Positions 15,468 to 23,224 of a DNA stretch of 33,570 bases are shown here, piece by piece. The notes beneath the pieces are model-generated. The model was given only the letters and a program-made list of their open reading frames with translations, had not been told where the DNA came from and made no database searches. The DNA comes from Nostocoides australiense Ben110 (lineage in GTDB: Bacteria; Actinomycetota; Actinomycetes; Actinomycetales; Dermatophilaceae). The stretch is taken from positions 191,398 through 224,967 of the forward strand of contig NZ_HG764815.1 in the NCBI RefSeq assembly GCF_001050535.1, written 5' to 3'. Made by a program: the position numbers and the translations under genes. How positions within the stretch are numbered: position 1 is the first letter of the stretch; each line of letters begins with the position of its first letter.

Positions 15468-16412
15468 CTACGGCGACTCTTCGCCATCGGCGAGTTCCGA
15501 GCCCTGTTCGTCTCCCGCTGCCTCGTCATCGCCAGCCTCAGCTTGGCCTCGCTCGCCCTGGCCACGCTCGCCTACAAGGAGACCGGGTCGCCCATTCTCA
15601 GTGCGCTGGCCCTCGTCGGCGGTTCGCTGCTGACGCTGCTGGGATCGCTGACCGCCCTGAGCCTGTTCGACGGGCTGGACGCGCGCAGCGCCATCCTCCT
15701 CGTCATCGCCGTCACCGGAGCGCAAGCCGCATTGCAGGCCGTCCCTGGGTTGCCGTTGCCCGTGCGGTTCGCCGTGCTGCTCGCGGGGGTCAGGGCCCGA
15801 CCCATACCTGCGCGTCCGGGGAATATCCTCGCCGAGACCCACCGGGTCAACGCCCATGTGCTGGGCTCGCCCATCCTGCGCCCGATCATGCTCAGCGCGT
15901 GGCTTCCCAATGGCCTCATCGTCGGATGTGAAGCCCTCTTCATTCCCTACGGAGGCAAGGCGTGGTCCGGCTTCCTCTTCGCGGCCGCAGCGGGCGGGAT
16001 GCTCCTCGGCGACATCGTCGTCGACCGCATACTGACCACCGACCGCCGGGACCGGCTGCTGACACCGCTGCGCCTGCTGCTGGCACTGCCCTACCTCGGC
16101 CTCCTCTTCCACACGCCGGTCGGCGTGGCGTTGGTCCTGGGATTCGTCGCCAGCGCCGGCTACTCGGCTTCCCTTGTCTTGCAGGAGCGGCTCGCCCATG
16201 AGGCGGATCCGGACGTCGAAGGGCAGGTCTTCGGACTCTTCGGCAACGGGCAGATGGTGGGACAGTCCCTCGGCGCCCTGGCCGGTGGGCTGCTCGCCAC
16301 CGTGCTGTCGCCCGCTACCTCGATGGGCCTCCTCGTCGCGGCGTCGGTGCTCGTCACCGTGTCCTTGAACGCCGGCCTGCGCCGCTCCCGACGCAGCCTC
16401 CCCAACGTCTGA
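15460..16412 (+). pseudogene. MFS transporter, frameshifted and internally deleted
   Basis: From about 15472 the +3 frame reads RRLFAIGEFRALFVSRCL and continues as a major-facilitator protein to TGA at 16410-16412, with hydrophobic helices and the later motif LPNGLIVGCEALFIPYGG. No start codon fits this frame. An ATG at 15460 reads Met-Arg-Thr-Tyr and then leaves the frame; one missing C in CTAC(C)GGCGACTC would restore Met-Arg-Thr-Tyr-Arg-Arg-Leu-Phe, a natural MFS start. In addition, the chain jumps from a helix ending VRFAVLLAGVRARP straight to a cytosolic-loop-like segment (ILAETHRVNAHVLGSP), so about two helices (~80 residues) appear lost; only ~318 residues remain of about 400. Two independent defects argue for a decayed gene rather than a sequencing error. 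Confidence 0.7.
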
Positions 16413-16419
16413 CGCCTCA

Positions 16420-16425
16420 TACACT
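16420..16425 (+). promoter_or_regulatory. -10 box of the aminotransferase gene
   Basis: TACACT lies 7 bases before the ATG at 16433 with no ribosome site, so the mRNA is probably leaderless. It starts 7 bases after the MFS remnant stop, so this gene has its own promoter. Confidence 0.5.
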
Positions 16426-16432
16426 CGCGCGT

Positions 16433-17656
16433 ATGCCGCTGACCCCCTCCCGCCGCTCTGAGGTCCCGCCGTTCACCGTGATGACGGTGCTGCAAGCCGT
16501 GGCCGAGGCCCGCGCCCAGGGACGCGAGGTCATCAGTCTGTGCGCCGGCGAGCCCGGGCAGGGCGCGCCCGGGCCGGTGCGCGACGTCGCCGCTCACCTC
16601 ATGATCAACGAGATTCCGTTGGGCTACAGCGAGACTCGCGGTCTGCTCGCGCTCCGTCAGGCCATCGCCGGTCACTACCTGAAGTGGTACGACCTCGACC
16701 TCGACCCCGAGCGGATCTGCGTGACAACCGGCAGCTCCGGGGCCTTCCTCCTCGCCTTCTTGAGCGCCTTCGACCCCGGCGACCGGGTGGCGGTCGCCCG
16801 GCCCGGCTACCCGGCATATGTCAACATCCTGCGCTCGCTCGGGTGCGAGGTCGTCGAGTTGGACACCGGCGAAGAGGTGCGCTTCCAGCCGACGGCCGAA
16901 CTCTTGGCGGCGGCGCACACCCAGGCACCGCTGACCGGCGTCATCCTGGCGAGCCCGGCAAATCCGACCGGCACGATGATCGCCGACACCGAACTCGAGG
17001 CGATCCTCACGTGGTGCCGCGACAACGAGGTCCGCGTCGTCAGCGACGAGATCTATCACGGTGTGACCTTCACCGGCTCGGTCGGCACCTGCGCCTGGCA
17101 GTTGGATGAGAACGCCGTCGTGATCTCTTCCTTCAGCAAGTACTGGGGCATGACCGGGTGGCGCCTCGGGTGGATGCTCATGCCCGCTGACCTCGCACCG
17201 CGGATCGACGCCCTCGCCGGCAATCTCGCCCTCTGCGCGCCGGTGCCCGCCCAGCATGCGGCGGTCGCCGGGTTCACCGAGGAGTCGTATGCCGAGTGCG
17301 AACGCGCCGTTGCCGGATTCGCGCTCGCCCGCAAGATCGTCCTCGATGCCATCCCGCGACTCGGCTGGGCCGGCGTCGCCCCCGCCGATGGGGCCTTCTA
17401 CGTGTATGCCGGGATCCGCGATCAGCTTGGGCCATATGCCGATTCGGTCGCCTGGTGCTCGGCGCTGCTCGCCGAACAGGATGTCGCCGTCACCCCCGGC
17501 ACTGACTTCGACGGGGCGCACGGACACGAATACATCCGGTTGTCGCTGGCCCGGGGCCCGGACGCGGTCGCCGAGGCGATCCGCCGCATACTCCCATTCC
17601 AGCACTCCCTGGCCAACCGAGGAACCTCTGCTAGTGTCCCGCGCCGGAAGTTCTAA
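16433..17656 (+). CDS. Pyridoxal-phosphate aminotransferase, class I/II
   Basis: 407 aa. A fold-type I aminotransferase of the aspartate/tyrosine aminotransferase group: GEPGQGAPGPV near the start, VTTGSSGAFLLAFLSAFDPG, RPGYPAYVNIL, ASPANPTGTMI, SDEIYHGVTF, the PLP lysine Lys236 in SSFSKYWGMTGWRLGW, and YIRLSLAR with the carboxylate-binding Arg. It moves an amino group between an amino acid and a 2-oxo acid; the exact substrate is not predictable. The last residues (after about SLANRG) are coded by the inverted repeat and the end of the IS630 fragment, so the native C-terminus has probably been replaced by about ten foreign residues (SVPRRKF). The catalytic part is complete, so it is probably still active. 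Confidence 0.9.
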   Translation: MPLTPSRRSEVPPFTVMTVLQAVAEARAQGREVISLCAGEPGQGAPGPVRDVAAHLMINEIPLGYSETRGLLALRQAIAGHYLKWYDLDLDPERICVTTGSSGAFLLAFLSAFDPGDRVAVARPGYPAYVNILRSLGCEVVELDTGEEVRFQPTAELLAAAHTQAPLTGVILASPANPTGTMIADTELEAILTWCRDNEVRVVSDEIYHGVTFTGSVGTCAWQLDENAVVISSFSKYWGMTGWRLGWMLMPADLAPRIDALAGNLALCAPVPAQHAAVAGFTEESYAECERAVAGFALARKIVLDAIPRLGWAGVAPADGAFYVYAGIRDQLGPYADSVAWCSALLAEQDVAVTPGTDFDGAHGHEYIRLSLARGPDAVAEAIRRILPFQHSLANRGTSASVPRRKF

Positions 17657-17757
17657 TGAGAAGTCTTCCGAGGGATTTGAGGATGTCTTCGGCGGTTTTG
17701 GTCCAGATGAAGGGTTTGGGGTCGGTGTTCCAGGTCTTGATCCAAGCAGAGGTTCCT
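17620..17757. repeat. 13-bp perfect inverted repeat flanking an IS fragment
   Basis: AGGAACCTCTGCT at 17620-17632 and its exact reverse complement at 17745-17757. The IS630 tail lies between them. The arms could be a former bidirectional terminator of the convergent aminotransferase and plsB genes, split by the insertion. Confidence 0.6.
17631..17756 (-). mobile_element. IS630-family element remnant: last ~41 codons of the transposase
   Basis: On the minus strand the frame ending at TAG 17631 reads SAWIKTWNTDPKPFIWTK, then TAEDILKSLGRLL and a final SGAGH. This matches the conserved C-terminal end of IS630-family (Tc1/mariner-related) transposases (W..TWN.DP.PF.W.KTA). Only about 40 of roughly 350 codons remain; the DDE catalytic core is absent, so the piece is inert. 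The stop sits at the element's outer end beside a TA dinucleotide, the usual IS630 target. The region is less GC-rich than its neighbours, as expected for foreign DNA. The inner break coincides with one arm of the 13-bp inverted repeat. Confidence 0.75.
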
Positions 17758-17773
17758 TGGGAGGGAACGGGTT

Positions 17774-20155
17774 TCACGCCCGGGCGGCGCGCATCTGCTC
17801 GGTGAAGACCTCTGTGGAGACGGCCGCGATGAGGGCGACGGCTTCGGTGATCTCGCGGAGCTCCTGCTCGAAGCGGGCGGCCCGCTCGGAACGGTCCGGG
17901 CCGTCTACCAAGACCCCTTGGTTGTCCGCCAGTTGCAGGCCGGTGGCGAAGAGGAGCGCCGAGACCGGGTCCGCCGAGGCGACCCGGCGCTGGGCGATCA
18001 GTTGCTCGCCGTAGGCGAGGGCGTCCTTGGTGACCTGGGCCTTGTCGATCGGTCCCGCTGCGCCATGGTGGGCGAGCACGTCGGCGACGATGCCGTAGGC
18101 CTCGAAGAACGGCCGGAGACTCACGGGTGCGACGAGCGGCATCCGGCCGCGCAGCATCGTGCGGATATCGAAGTCGGCGGCAGTCAATTTCGCCTCCCAC
18201 CCGGGGTCGGCCATCGCCATCTGCGCGGCGATCTGCTCGCGATAGACCGACTTCTCCTGGAAGTAGAAGTCGAACTTCAGCAGATCCCGCAGGCGGTCGA
18301 CCGCGCGCCAGAACCGCTCCAATCGCTTTGTGCCGGAGTCGGATCGGGCGGCGAGCGCCAGGGCGATCTCGCAGATGGCGCCGAGCTGGAAGAACTGGAT
18401 GATCGAGTTCCGATAGAAGGTCGCGGCGAGTTGCTTGTCCGGGCCGATGAGCCAGACGACGTCCCGTGCGCCCTCGACGCGCGTGACGATGCCGGACGCC
18501 GCGAGAGCGCGCAGCACCTGCTCGACGCCGGCTTCCGCGCGCAGGTTTGGCACGCTCGAGGCCAGCGGGGCGGCGAGGTTCTCGAGATAGTCCAGGACCT
18601 GGCTGAGCGCGACCGTGACCTGTCGCGAGGTCAGGGCGGCACCTTGCGTCGCCAGCAGCGTCGCGGTGACCAGTGCCGTCGGTGTCACCGGCATCGCCAT
18701 GTTGATCCGCCAGGCCACCTCGAAGGCCATCTTCTGCAGGGCGAGCGCACGCCTGGCCTCGTCCTGGGCGATCTCGCCATTGGGCGGCCCCATGAGCGAT
18801 CGCATCGAGACCGGTTCCGGATAACGGATGTAGATCTTGCCGAAGTTGCCCTGCCCCTGTGCCTTGATGAAGCCGTAGAGCCACTTCATCCCCTCGGCGG
18901 CCTTCTTGCCGCCGCGCGCGTATTCGGCATACTCGCCGACTTCGTGCAACTGGTCGAACGCGATCGAGACCGGTTGCAGGGCAATGTCGTCCGACCGGCC
19001 CTCGATGTAGGCATCGGCGACGAAGGACAACAACCCGAGCTTGGGAGGAAGCATCTTGCCCGTGCGAGAGCGCGTGCCCTCGATCGACCACGAGAGGTTG
19101 AACCGCTTCTCGGCGAGATAGCCGACGAACTCTTTGAGAAGGAACTTGTAGAGAGGGTCGCCGATAGAGCGTCGGATGAAGATGACACCGCTACGCCGCA
19201 GGATCGCGCCCATCGGGCCGAACGACATATTGATGCCGGCGAACATGTGCGGCAGCGGGAGACCGTTCTCGTGGAGCGATGCCGCCAGCACCGGGGTGTC
19301 CAGATTGGAGCGGTGCGACCACAAGAAGATAACGGGGCGCTCGGCCAGTGTCTGCTTGAGCCGCGAGATCTCGGTGGTGTCGGTGTCGATCGTGGGGTCG
19401 AAGCCGCGCTGGAACACCGCGCGGCCCACGCGAGGGTAGACGTCGATGAACAGCCGGCCCCACCCGGTCGCCATCTCTTCGAGGATCTCCTCGACCTTCT
19501 CCTCACTCGTTGCGTCGGGGCCGAGTTCGAGCCGAATCCGTTGCAGCCCGGCCTGGAAGTGCTTGTTGGCGAGGATCTCGTCCTTGACCAGTTTGGCCGA
19601 CTTGAACTGTGGCCCCAGCAATTGGGCCTCCGCGCGCTGTAGGGCCAGTCGGGCCCGGCGAATGACGAATCTCGCGAAGCCGTCGGCATCTGCGGCGGGA
19701 TCCTTCCCGGACTCGACGTAGCGCTCCCGGAGGGTCGCCACGCTGGCGCTCGCCCCCTCGGTCACGCGGCCTCGATCGGGCTCCTTGCGCGCGATCGCGC
19801 CTTGCTGGCGCGGTGTCGGCTTGTAGGGATTGTGTCCGCGCGCCAGGTCGCGCAGCCGCACCTTACGCTCGCCGTCCGTGTGCTCGGACGGCAGCCAGGT
19901 CACCCCCATCGGCAGCAGTTCGACGTCCCCGAACTCCGCCAACCGCACCCGCAGGCCCTCGATATCGGCCGGTGACGCCTTGGCCCGGGGCACGCCGAGG
20001 ACTTCCGGCGCGTCCGGACCGTCACCGAAGAGCTGGCGGACGCGGTCCCGGACCAGCCGTTCCTCGACGGCGGTGCGCGTGACCGCGAAGACGACAAGGC
20101 GGCCAGCGACGGTGCGTTCAGAAGCGGTGCGTTCAGAGACGGTGCGTTCAGACAC
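17774..20155 (-). CDS. plsB: Glycerol-3-phosphate 1-O-acyltransferase
   Basis: 793 aa, typical for the membrane-associated PlsB family. GTG at 20155 overlaps the stop of the preceding gene by 8 bases. Visible motifs: the HX4D acceptor site HRSNLD (His281, Asp286), the region GVIFIRRSIGD, and SIEGTRSRTGK (motif III, with EGTRSR). It places an acyl group on position 1 of glycerol 3-phosphate, the first acylation step of phospholipids and triacylglycerol, at the inner membrane face. The N-terminus is odd: three 5-residue repeats (SERTV, SERTA, SERTV) coded by 15-bp tandem repeats. A later start is possible, but no better ribosome site is seen. It is the last gene of a coupled lipid operon; the gene order matches the M. 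tuberculosis Rv2484c-Rv2482c type. Confidence 0.93.
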   Translation of the reverse strand: MSERTVSERTASERTVAGRLVVFAVTRTAVEERLVRDRVRQLFGDGPDAPEVLGVPRAKASPADIEGLRVRLAEFGDVELLPMGVTWLPSEHTDGERKVRLRDLARGHNPYKPTPRQQGAIARKEPDRGRVTEGASASVATLRERYVESGKDPAADADGFARFVIRRARLALQRAEAQLLGPQFKSAKLVKDEILANKHFQAGLQRIRLELGPDATSEEKVEEILEEMATGWGRLFIDVYPRVGRAVFQRGFDPTIDTDTTEISRLKQTLAERPVIFLWSHRSNLDTPVLAASLHENGLPLPHMFAGINMSFGPMGAILRRSGVIFIRRSIGDPLYKFLLKEFVGYLAEKRFNLSWSIEGTRSRTGKMLPPKLGLLSFVADAYIEGRSDDIALQPVSIAFDQLHEVGEYAEYARGGKKAAEGMKWLYGFIKAQGQGNFGKIYIRYPEPVSMRSLMGPPNGEIAQDEARRALALQKMAFEVAWRINMAMPVTPTALVTATLLATQGAALTSRQVTVALSQVLDYLENLAAPLASSVPNLRAEAGVEQVLRALAASGIVTRVEGARDVVWLIGPDKQLAATFYRNSIIQFFQLGAICEIALALAARSDSGTKRLERFWRAVDRLRDLLKFDFYFQEKSVYREQIAAQMAMADPGWEAKLTAADFDIRTMLRGRMPLVAPVSLRPFFEAYGIVADVLAHHGAAGPIDKAQVTKDALAYGEQLIAQRRVASADPVSALLFATGLQLADNQGVLVDGPDRSERAARFEQELREITEAVALIAAVSTEVFTEQMRAARA
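20111..20155 (-). repeat. Three 15-bp tandem repeats at the plsB start
   Basis: Units 20111-20125, 20126-20140 and 20141-20155 share GGTGCGTTCAGA on the plus strand and differ in the last bases. They encode SERTV/SERTA repeats. The outermost unit also contains the stop codon of the upstream gene, so copy number affects the overlap region and the length of the PlsB N-terminus. Confidence 0.85.
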
Positions 20156-21611
20156 GAGGATCCCCTTCGGCAGGCCAGTTGCTCAGCACGTCCAGATACA
20201 GATCACGCACCCCGTCAATCCGTTCGACGAGTTCCTCCTCGGGCCACTGGGATACTGAAATTGGTTGCAGCACGGCTATATTCACGGTGCCCGGGTTCAC
20301 GGTCATCGAGTCGCGAGCCGCAACGTCGTCGGCATTGCCGATCACGATCGGCACGACGGGCACACCGGCAGACATGGCCATCCGGAAGGCGCCCTTCTTG
20401 AAGGCGCCGACCTCATGCGTGTCGTAGCGGTGACCCTCAGGTGACACGACGACGGAGATGCCCTTCGCGAGAACCCGTTCGACGTCCTGCATGGAGGACA
20501 CCGCCGCGTCGGTGTTCTCCCGGTCGATGAAGGCGATGTCCATGGCCCGGCCGAAGGTGCCGAAGAGCGGGTTGGACTTCAGTTCGTGTTTGGCGACGCC
20601 CGTGAAATCAGTGCGCACCACCGCCGACACGATGAACGTGTCCATCGCGGTGCGGTGGTTGAAGATGAAGATCGCCGGCCGGTGTGCATCGAGGTTGTGC
20701 GCCCCGACGACGTTCAGCTTCACGCCTTGTGCTTCGAGCAGCGCCCGGGGCCACAGGCCCGTGACGACATTGAGACCTGAGCGCTTGCTGCCGGTGATCG
20801 CTCCGACCACGGCCGCGCCGGCGGCGGTGATCGGGGCCAGCAGTGACGCCCCGATCAGGTTGCGGACCAACGACTCCCGGCCATCGATACCGCGCGTCGA
20901 ATAGCGCGAGATCGGCCAGCCGCGTTTCTTGGCCACCTTGGCCATCAGCGGTCCGGGGTTGGTCGGGCGCGGATTGCCGACCAGGTGCATCAGCGCGACA
21001 TCCTCGTCCCCGTCGGCATAGAAGTAACAGTCGGCGAGATCGACACCGGCAGACGCGGCATACCGCTGGGCCGCTGTGGCCTTGCCCTCTCCCCAGATCA
21101 CCGGCTCCACCAGACCACCGGTCAAGGTGCCGTCGGCGTCCACCACGAACTGATTGCACACCACGTCGTCGATGCCGAGATAGTCGGCGACCGGTTGCAC
21201 CTGCATGCTCGTCGCCGACGAACACAGCACGACGCGATGTCCCCGCTCGCGGTGCGCCCGCACCAGCGCCCGGGTCTCGGGATAGAGCAGATCGGCGACC
21301 TGGTCACCGAAGACCTTCTCCCCCAACGCATGCAGCTCATCCAGCGTGCGCCCGCGAAAGACGGACGACGCCTGTTGTACCAGGCTCTCGAACGGTGCCG
21401 CGCCCGCCTGATAACTCAGCCCCAGGCCGACCATGCGCAGGAAGTCGAGAACGCCGATGTCCCGGTTGCGCAGCCCGGCCTTGGTATAGATCGTGACCGT
21501 GTACCCGGCGACGAGTGTGCCGTCGAGGTCGAAGAAGGCCGCGATGTGATCACCCTCGGGTGAACCGAGGACCTCGGCGACGGTGCCGGGGACCCGGGGG
21601 GCGGAGTTCAC
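20148..21611 (-). CDS. plsC: HAD-IB phosphatase fused to 1-acylglycerol-3-phosphate acyltransferase (PlsC)
   Basis: 487 aa. GTG at 21611 overlaps the upstream stop (GTGA). The N-terminal ~270 residues are a SerB-like HAD phosphatase: the nucleophile motif FFDLDGTLVAG (Asp28, Asp30), CSSATSMQVQPVADYLG (motif II), the Lys in GEGKATAAQRYA, and YADGDEDVALM (motif IV). The C-terminal ~200 residues are a PlsC acyltransferase with FNHRTAMDTF (HX4D: His319, Asp324), the segment FIDREN, and SPEGHRYD. The order fits acylation of lysophosphatidate to phosphatidate, possibly followed by dephosphorylation to diacylglycerol by the HAD domain; the second activity is inference, since the homologous mycobacterial proteins are only annotated as bifunctional. 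It lies between WS/DGAT and plsB, which supports a lipid substrate for both domains. Confidence 0.9.
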   Translation of the reverse strand: MNSAPRVPGTVAEVLGSPEGDHIAAFFDLDGTLVAGYTVTIYTKAGLRNRDIGVLDFLRMVGLGLSYQAGAAPFESLVQQASSVFRGRTLDELHALGEKVFGDQVADLLYPETRALVRAHRERGHRVVLCSSATSMQVQPVADYLGIDDVVCNQFVVDADGTLTGGLVEPVIWGEGKATAAQRYAASAGVDLADCYFYADGDEDVALMHLVGNPRPTNPGPLMAKVAKKRGWPISRYSTRGIDGRESLVRNLIGASLLAPITAAGAAVVGAITGSKRSGLNVVTGLWPRALLEAQGVKLNVVGAHNLDAHRPAIFIFNHRTAMDTFIVSAVVRTDFTGVAKHELKSNPLFGTFGRAMDIAFIDRENTDAAVSSMQDVERVLAKGISVVVSPEGHRYDTHEVGAFKKGAFRMAMSAGVPVVPIVIGNADDVAARDSMTVNPGTVNIAVLQPISVSQWPEEELVERIDGVRDLYLDVLSNWPAEGDPRV

Positions 21612-23119
21612 CGGGCCCGCTTACGCGTTGCCGCCGCTCGCGTCCCGGACGCGGCCCGCGCGGCGGGAACCTTCGGCGACGGGGCGAGCCGCGCGGCCTT
21701 CTTCTTCACGACGGGATGTGTTCCTGCCAATGGCGCGATGACACCGCCGGCGGCCAACACCTCGGCGAACCCCTCACGCAAGCACTTCTCGAGCAGGTCA
21801 TCGTCGACGAAACTCGCTGTGTCATAACGGAAACCGATGAAAGCACGCCCCAGGCGAGTGATCATCGTGGCCATCATCCCGACGCCCGGCACCGGGCCCA
21901 TGCCGTATTGCGCGACGACCTGGGCCCCGGCCACGAAGGTCGGCCCGGGATAGGACATGACGTTGCTGCACTGGACGTCCACCGGCGCCACCGCGCCGAC
22001 CAGCGGGTCCACCACGAGGTCCGGCAGCATCGCCGTCAGCGAGGACACGACACCCATCACGTCCAGCGCCGGCTCGTCGCGGCGCGTCGCCACGATCCGC
22101 CGGATCGCGGCGATCCGCGCGGCGGGATCGGCCTCGCCGATCGGCGCCGCCAGGATCAGGCCGGTCCACCGGTTGCCTCCCGCGTCGTCCGAGGTTGCGC
22201 GCAGGCTCACCGGGATCGCCATCGGCAGCGAGTCGACCGGCAGCCCGAGCCCCTCGTGATAGCGCCGCAAGGCGCCGCACATCGCGGCGAGATAGGCGTC
22301 ATTGACACTGCCGCCCAACGCCTTTCCGGCAGCTTTCAACCCCGGCAGGTCGAGTTCCAGGGTCAGCATGCGACGCTGGATCCCGCGGCCCGCAAGCAGC
22401 GGCGACGGTTGGGCCTGGGCGACCGCGCCCAGCACGCGGCGCAGCGACGCGGCATACCCCAAGGCGCCGGAAACAGCGCCCACGGGATCGCCCACGGCCT
22501 TCAGTCCCAGCCCCAGCGCCGAACGCGTGACGCCCACGGCCCGCCACGGCAGTTCCTTGACGCCTTGCAGCGCCAGATCGTTCGGCTCCAGATCGTGCGG
22601 CACGGGCAGCTCGGGCATCGCCAGCCCGCGGCCTTCGCGCGTCAGGTCGTAGACCTGCGCGAACATCTCGACGCCACCGACGCCGTCGGTGATGGCGTGA
22701 CTGAGCTGCGAGATCATGGCGGCGCCGCCACCCTCGAGCCCCTCGACCAGCGTGACCCGCCACAAGGGCCGCTGCAGATCCAGCGGGGTGATGAACAGCT
22801 GCTCGGCGAAGTCCAGCAACTCCCGGTGGGATCCGTTGCCGGGCAACGCCACTCGGCGCACGTGATAGGACAGGTCGAAGTCGGGATCGATCACCCAACG
22901 CGGTGACGTCGTCGGCGCGCTGGGCACCACCACCCGCTGACGCAGCCGCGCAACCGAGCGCGACGCCCGCTCGAAGGTCTCCAGGAATCGATCCCAGTCC
23001 GGCGGGGCCTCCAGCAGTTCGACGCTCAGGACGCTGCTGCGGGTGCGCGGATTGGCCTCACCGCGGTGCAAGAAGTGATCGGCCGCCGTCATCGGCACTT
23101 GGCCGGTCGCTGAACTCAT
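21608..23119 (-). CDS. Wax ester synthase/diacylglycerol acyltransferase (WS/DGAT)
   Basis: 503 aa, normal for the family, which makes triacylglycerol or wax esters from acyl-CoA and diacylglycerol or fatty alcohol at the membrane/lipid-droplet surface. ATG at 23119 is chosen because it lies 7 bases from a -10-like box; an internal Met ten codons later is also possible. Visible: the N-terminal MTAADHFLHRGEANPRT region, PLWRVTLVEGL, the active-site motif as SHAITDG (residues 140-146; the usual first His of HHxxxDG is Ser, the catalytic second His141 is kept), GSVNDAYLAAMCGALRRY, and SNVMSYPGP. The C-terminal ~40 residues are a Lys/Arg/Ala/Pro-rich tail not typical of the family. First gene of the lipid operon, coupled to the HAD-PlsC gene by GTGA. 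Confidence 0.9.
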   Translation of the reverse strand: MSSATGQVPMTAADHFLHRGEANPRTRSSVLSVELLEAPPDWDRFLETFERASRSVARLRQRVVVPSAPTTSPRWVIDPDFDLSYHVRRVALPGNGSHRELLDFAEQLFITPLDLQRPLWRVTLVEGLEGGGAAMISQLSHAITDGVGGVEMFAQVYDLTREGRGLAMPELPVPHDLEPNDLALQGVKELPWRAVGVTRSALGLGLKAVGDPVGAVSGALGYAASLRRVLGAVAQAQPSPLLAGRGIQRRMLTLELDLPGLKAAGKALGGSVNDAYLAAMCGALRRYHEGLGLPVDSLPMAIPVSLRATSDDAGGNRWTGLILAAPIGEADPAARIAAIRRIVATRRDEPALDVMGVVSSLTAMLPDLVVDPLVGAVAPVDVQCSNVMSYPGPTFVAGAQVVAQYGMGPVPGVGMMATMITRLGRAFIGFRYDTASFVDDDLLEKCLREGFAEVLAAGGVIAPLAGTHPVVKKKAARLAPSPKVPAARAASGTRAAATRKRAR

Positions 23120-23126
23120 GCGCCAA

Positions 23127-23155
23127 GGATCACGGGCGCCGGGACACCTGGTCAA
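23127..23155 (-). promoter_or_regulatory. Putative promoter of the lipid operon
   Basis: On the minus strand TTGACC (23155-23150) and TGATCC (23132-23127) are separated by 17 bases, and the ATG follows 7 bases later. The -35 box is good, the -10 weak. It lies in the 105-base gap to the divergent DUF429-RelA gene. Confidence 0.35.
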
Positions 23156-23224
23156 CTCACCGCCGCCACGTGAGCACGGGTCCGTGACGTGGCCAGGATC
23201 CCCGTGGCGTGACAGGGTGTCGAG

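Noticed and set aside
17918-19642. 574-codon plus-strand open frame
   Set aside because: Antisense shadow of plsB; no domain pattern.
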